Shown in pieces: positions 59,070 to 61,613 of a DNA stretch of 61,613 bases. Position numbers and translations under genes: made by a program. Each line of letters starts with the position of its first letter. Within the stretch, counting starts at the first letter, position 1. Below the pieces are notes generated by a model. The model did not search any database, was not told where the DNA came from, and saw only the letters and a program-made list of their open reading frames with translations. Source of the DNA: Alkalihalobacillus sp. TS-13 (GTDB lineage Bacteria; Bacillota; Bacilli; Bacillales; Fictibacillaceae); contig NZ_JAHKSI010000010.1 of NCBI RefSeq assembly GCF_019720915.1, forward strand, positions 1-61,613, in the 5' to 3' direction.

Positions 59070-59495
59070 ATGAGTAAGGATGTAACCCGACTCACGAGTG
59101 GAGGCATCAAGGAGTTAGCGACAGAATTGATCGATGTTTATGAAAGCAGGAAGACCCCATTCGGAAATGCACCGAGTATGACTGAAGAGGAAGAACAATT
59201 TTATAAGCAAAGGATCACCGATCTGGAACAACTTTTGTATTCTGCTGAACCATTACCTGAAAACAAGATAAACGACACTGTCACCCTGGGATCAAAGGTC
59301 ACACTTTTCGATCCTTTCTTGGATGAAGTAGAAACATATAAACTCGTACACCCTGTAGAAGCCTCGCCTTTACGAAACTACATCTCCATCGAGTCCATAC
59401 TCGGGAGGGAACTTCTTTTAAGACGAAAAGGTGATGATATCCGCATCACATTATATGGGGAAACGATCAGATACAACATTTTAGATGTGAAATAG
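59070..59495 (+). CDS. GreA/GreB C-terminal domain protein, short N-terminal arm
   Basis: A 141-residue protein. Residues about 66-141 (TVTLGSKVTLFDPFLDEVETYKLV, ISIESILGRELLLRRKGDDIRI, ETIRYNILDV) resemble the C-terminal FKBP-like domain of transcript-cleavage factors GreA/GreB, which binds RNA polymerase. The N-terminal part keeps an LTSGGIKELATEL start but then is only some 50 residues, and lacks the GDLSENAEY acidic tip of GreA. It is therefore probably a polymerase-binding regulator without cleavage stimulation; this is inference. The start at 59070 has TTAGGAGG 6 bases upstream. No gene sits here in B. subtilis. Confidence 0.75.
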   Translation: MSKDVTRLTSGGIKELATELIDVYESRKTPFGNAPSMTEEEEQFYKQRITDLEQLLYSAEPLPENKINDTVTLGSKVTLFDPFLDEVETYKLVHPVEASPLRNYISIESILGRELLLRRKGDDIRITLYGETIRYNILDVK

Positions 59496-59516
59496 GTAAC
59501 TTTAGGAGTGATATAG

Positions 59517-61004
<1,488 letters not shown>

Positions 61005-61024
61005 GATTCAGTTTACTTTTAATG

Positions 61025-61058
61025 AAAGGCTGGCTCTTTAATAGGGCTGGCTTTTTTG
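61025..61058 (+). terminator. lysS terminator
   Basis: A 12-bp stem with several G-T pairs (AAGGCTGGCTCT/AGGGCTGGCTTT) runs into a T-run. Confidence 0.8.
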
Positions 61059-61131
61059 TTGTCTAAAAACACTTGTTGCTCCTATTGAAATAGAAATTAT
61101 ATATTTCATGACGTTATTTTTGAAAAATGTA

Positions 61132-61160
61132 TTGATTGAAACTCGAAAAGATGGTATATT
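61132..61160 (+). promoter_or_regulatory. rRNA operon promoter P1
   Basis: TTGATT (61132-61137), 17 bp, TATATT (61155-61160), preceded by an AT-rich stretch that could act as an UP element. Confidence 0.6.
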
Positions 61161-61214
61161 ATTTTTCGTCGTTGGAAAAACTGATTTCGCGACAACACAC
61201 GATAAAATTCTTTG

Positions 61215-61243
61215 TTGACATCGACAAAGTGGTGTGGTACATT
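61215..61243 (+). promoter_or_regulatory. rRNA operon promoter P2
   Basis: TTGACA (61215-61220), 17 bp, TACATT (61238-61243). It lies 83 bp downstream of P1; tandem promoters are normal for Bacillus rRNA operons. Confidence 0.85.
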
Positions 61244-61302
61244 AATAAAGTCGCCAATAAGCGACAAACGCAAAAATGGTAGGATAAAAACAAGCCATTT
61301 CA

Positions 61303-61320
61303 GCTCTTTGAAAACTGAAC
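61303..61320 (+). promoter_or_regulatory. rRNA leader boxA-like element
   Basis: CTCTTTGAAAACTGAAC in the leader is the sequence commonly seen ahead of Bacillus 16S genes and overlaps the antitermination boxA-type signal. The rest of the 61244-61522 leader holds no gene. Confidence 0.6.
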
Positions 61321-61522
61321 AAAAGCCAAGCGTGAAACGGGTCTTTTTTAAAAAGAACCCAAAATCAATTTCGATTTACATTTAATGAGCAATCAAACGA
61401 TGCTCAAAAAATTCAGCAGCAAGAAGTTCGAGGAAGCAAGGAAGGTGAACGCCGGATAGTACCAAGATGTACTTGAGGATGTGAACCGACGATGCTGACA
61501 ACGAAATTCGATGCTAATCAAT

Positions 61523-61613
61523 TTTTTGGAGAGTTTGATCCTGGCTCAGGACGAACGCTGGCGGCGTGCCTAATACATGCAAGTCGAGCGGACCAACGAG
61601 GAGCTTGCTCCTC
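61523..61613 (+). rRNA. rrs: 16S ribosomal RNA, 5' end only
   Basis: The start of a 16S rRNA gene is recognised by AGAGTTTGATCCTGGCTCAG (61530-61549) and the following GGCGGCGTGCCTAATACATG. The first base is estimated by counting back to E. coli position 1. It is cut by the window end in the first variable region. Confidence 0.97.

Overview
This window is a chromosomal segment of a Gram-positive, endospore-forming member of the Bacillaceae. The evidence is its gene content and order, which follow the Bacillus subtilis stretch from the end of rrnA (5S rRNA, csfB) to the start of the next rRNA operon after lysS almost gene for gene. The genus cannot be fixed from the window. Candidates are the Alkalihalobacillus, Pseudalkalibacillus and Halobacillus-like groups. 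All genes but abrB lie on the + strand. No transposase, integrase, phage gene or CRISPR array was seen.

Layout. 1-710: 5S rRNA plus two tandem degenerate 5S-like copies. 1.3-7.2 kb: csfB, yaaO, tmk, darA, yaaR, holB, ricT, yabA (forespore control, dTMP synthesis, c-di-AMP signalling, replication). 7.5-9.5 kb: trmN6, yazA, rsmI. 9.6-10.5 kb: abrB (minus strand) and a Spo0A-box-rich divergent region. 10.5-17 kb: metG, tatD, yabE, rnmV, rsmA. 17-22.8 kb: yabG, veg, sspF, ispE, purR, ridA, spoVG. 23.3-32.1 kb: glmU, prs, ctc, pth, fin, mfd, spoVT. 32.7-38.5 kb: yabM, yabN, an HU gene, rqcP, yabP, yabQ, divIC, yabR. 39.0-39.4 kb: tRNA-Met and tRNA-Glu. 39.8-48.2 kb: spoIIE, yabS, yabT, tilS, hpt, ftsH. 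48.8-52.4 kb: coaX, hslO, yacD, cysK. 52.8-61.0 kb: the pab/fol folate cluster, yazB, dusB, a short GreA-like gene and lysS. From 61.1 kb: promoters, leader and 5' end of the next 16S rRNA.

The genes join housekeeping functions (translation, nucleotide and cell-wall precursors, folate, DNA repair) with a dense set of sporulation genes (csfB, abrB, yabG, sspF, spoVG, fin, spoVT, yabP, yabQ, spoIIE, yabT). Promoters matching sigma-A, -B, -H and -G patterns and a 21-bp-spaced Spo0A-type promoter can be read directly. Differences from B. subtilis are the absence of xpaC-yaaN, an HU gene between yabN and rqcP, a GreA-like gene before lysS, and a dihydropteroate synthase with about 125 extra N-terminal residues.

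The least explained material is intergenic. There are two families of hairpin-forming interspersed repeats (about 205 bp and 110 bp), with a further short repeat sitting inside or beside broken copies; two arrays with about 21-bp periodicity; a cluster of four Spo0A-box-like sites beside a promoter upstream of metG; and two multi-helix RNA candidates (12793-12913 and 36519-36634).
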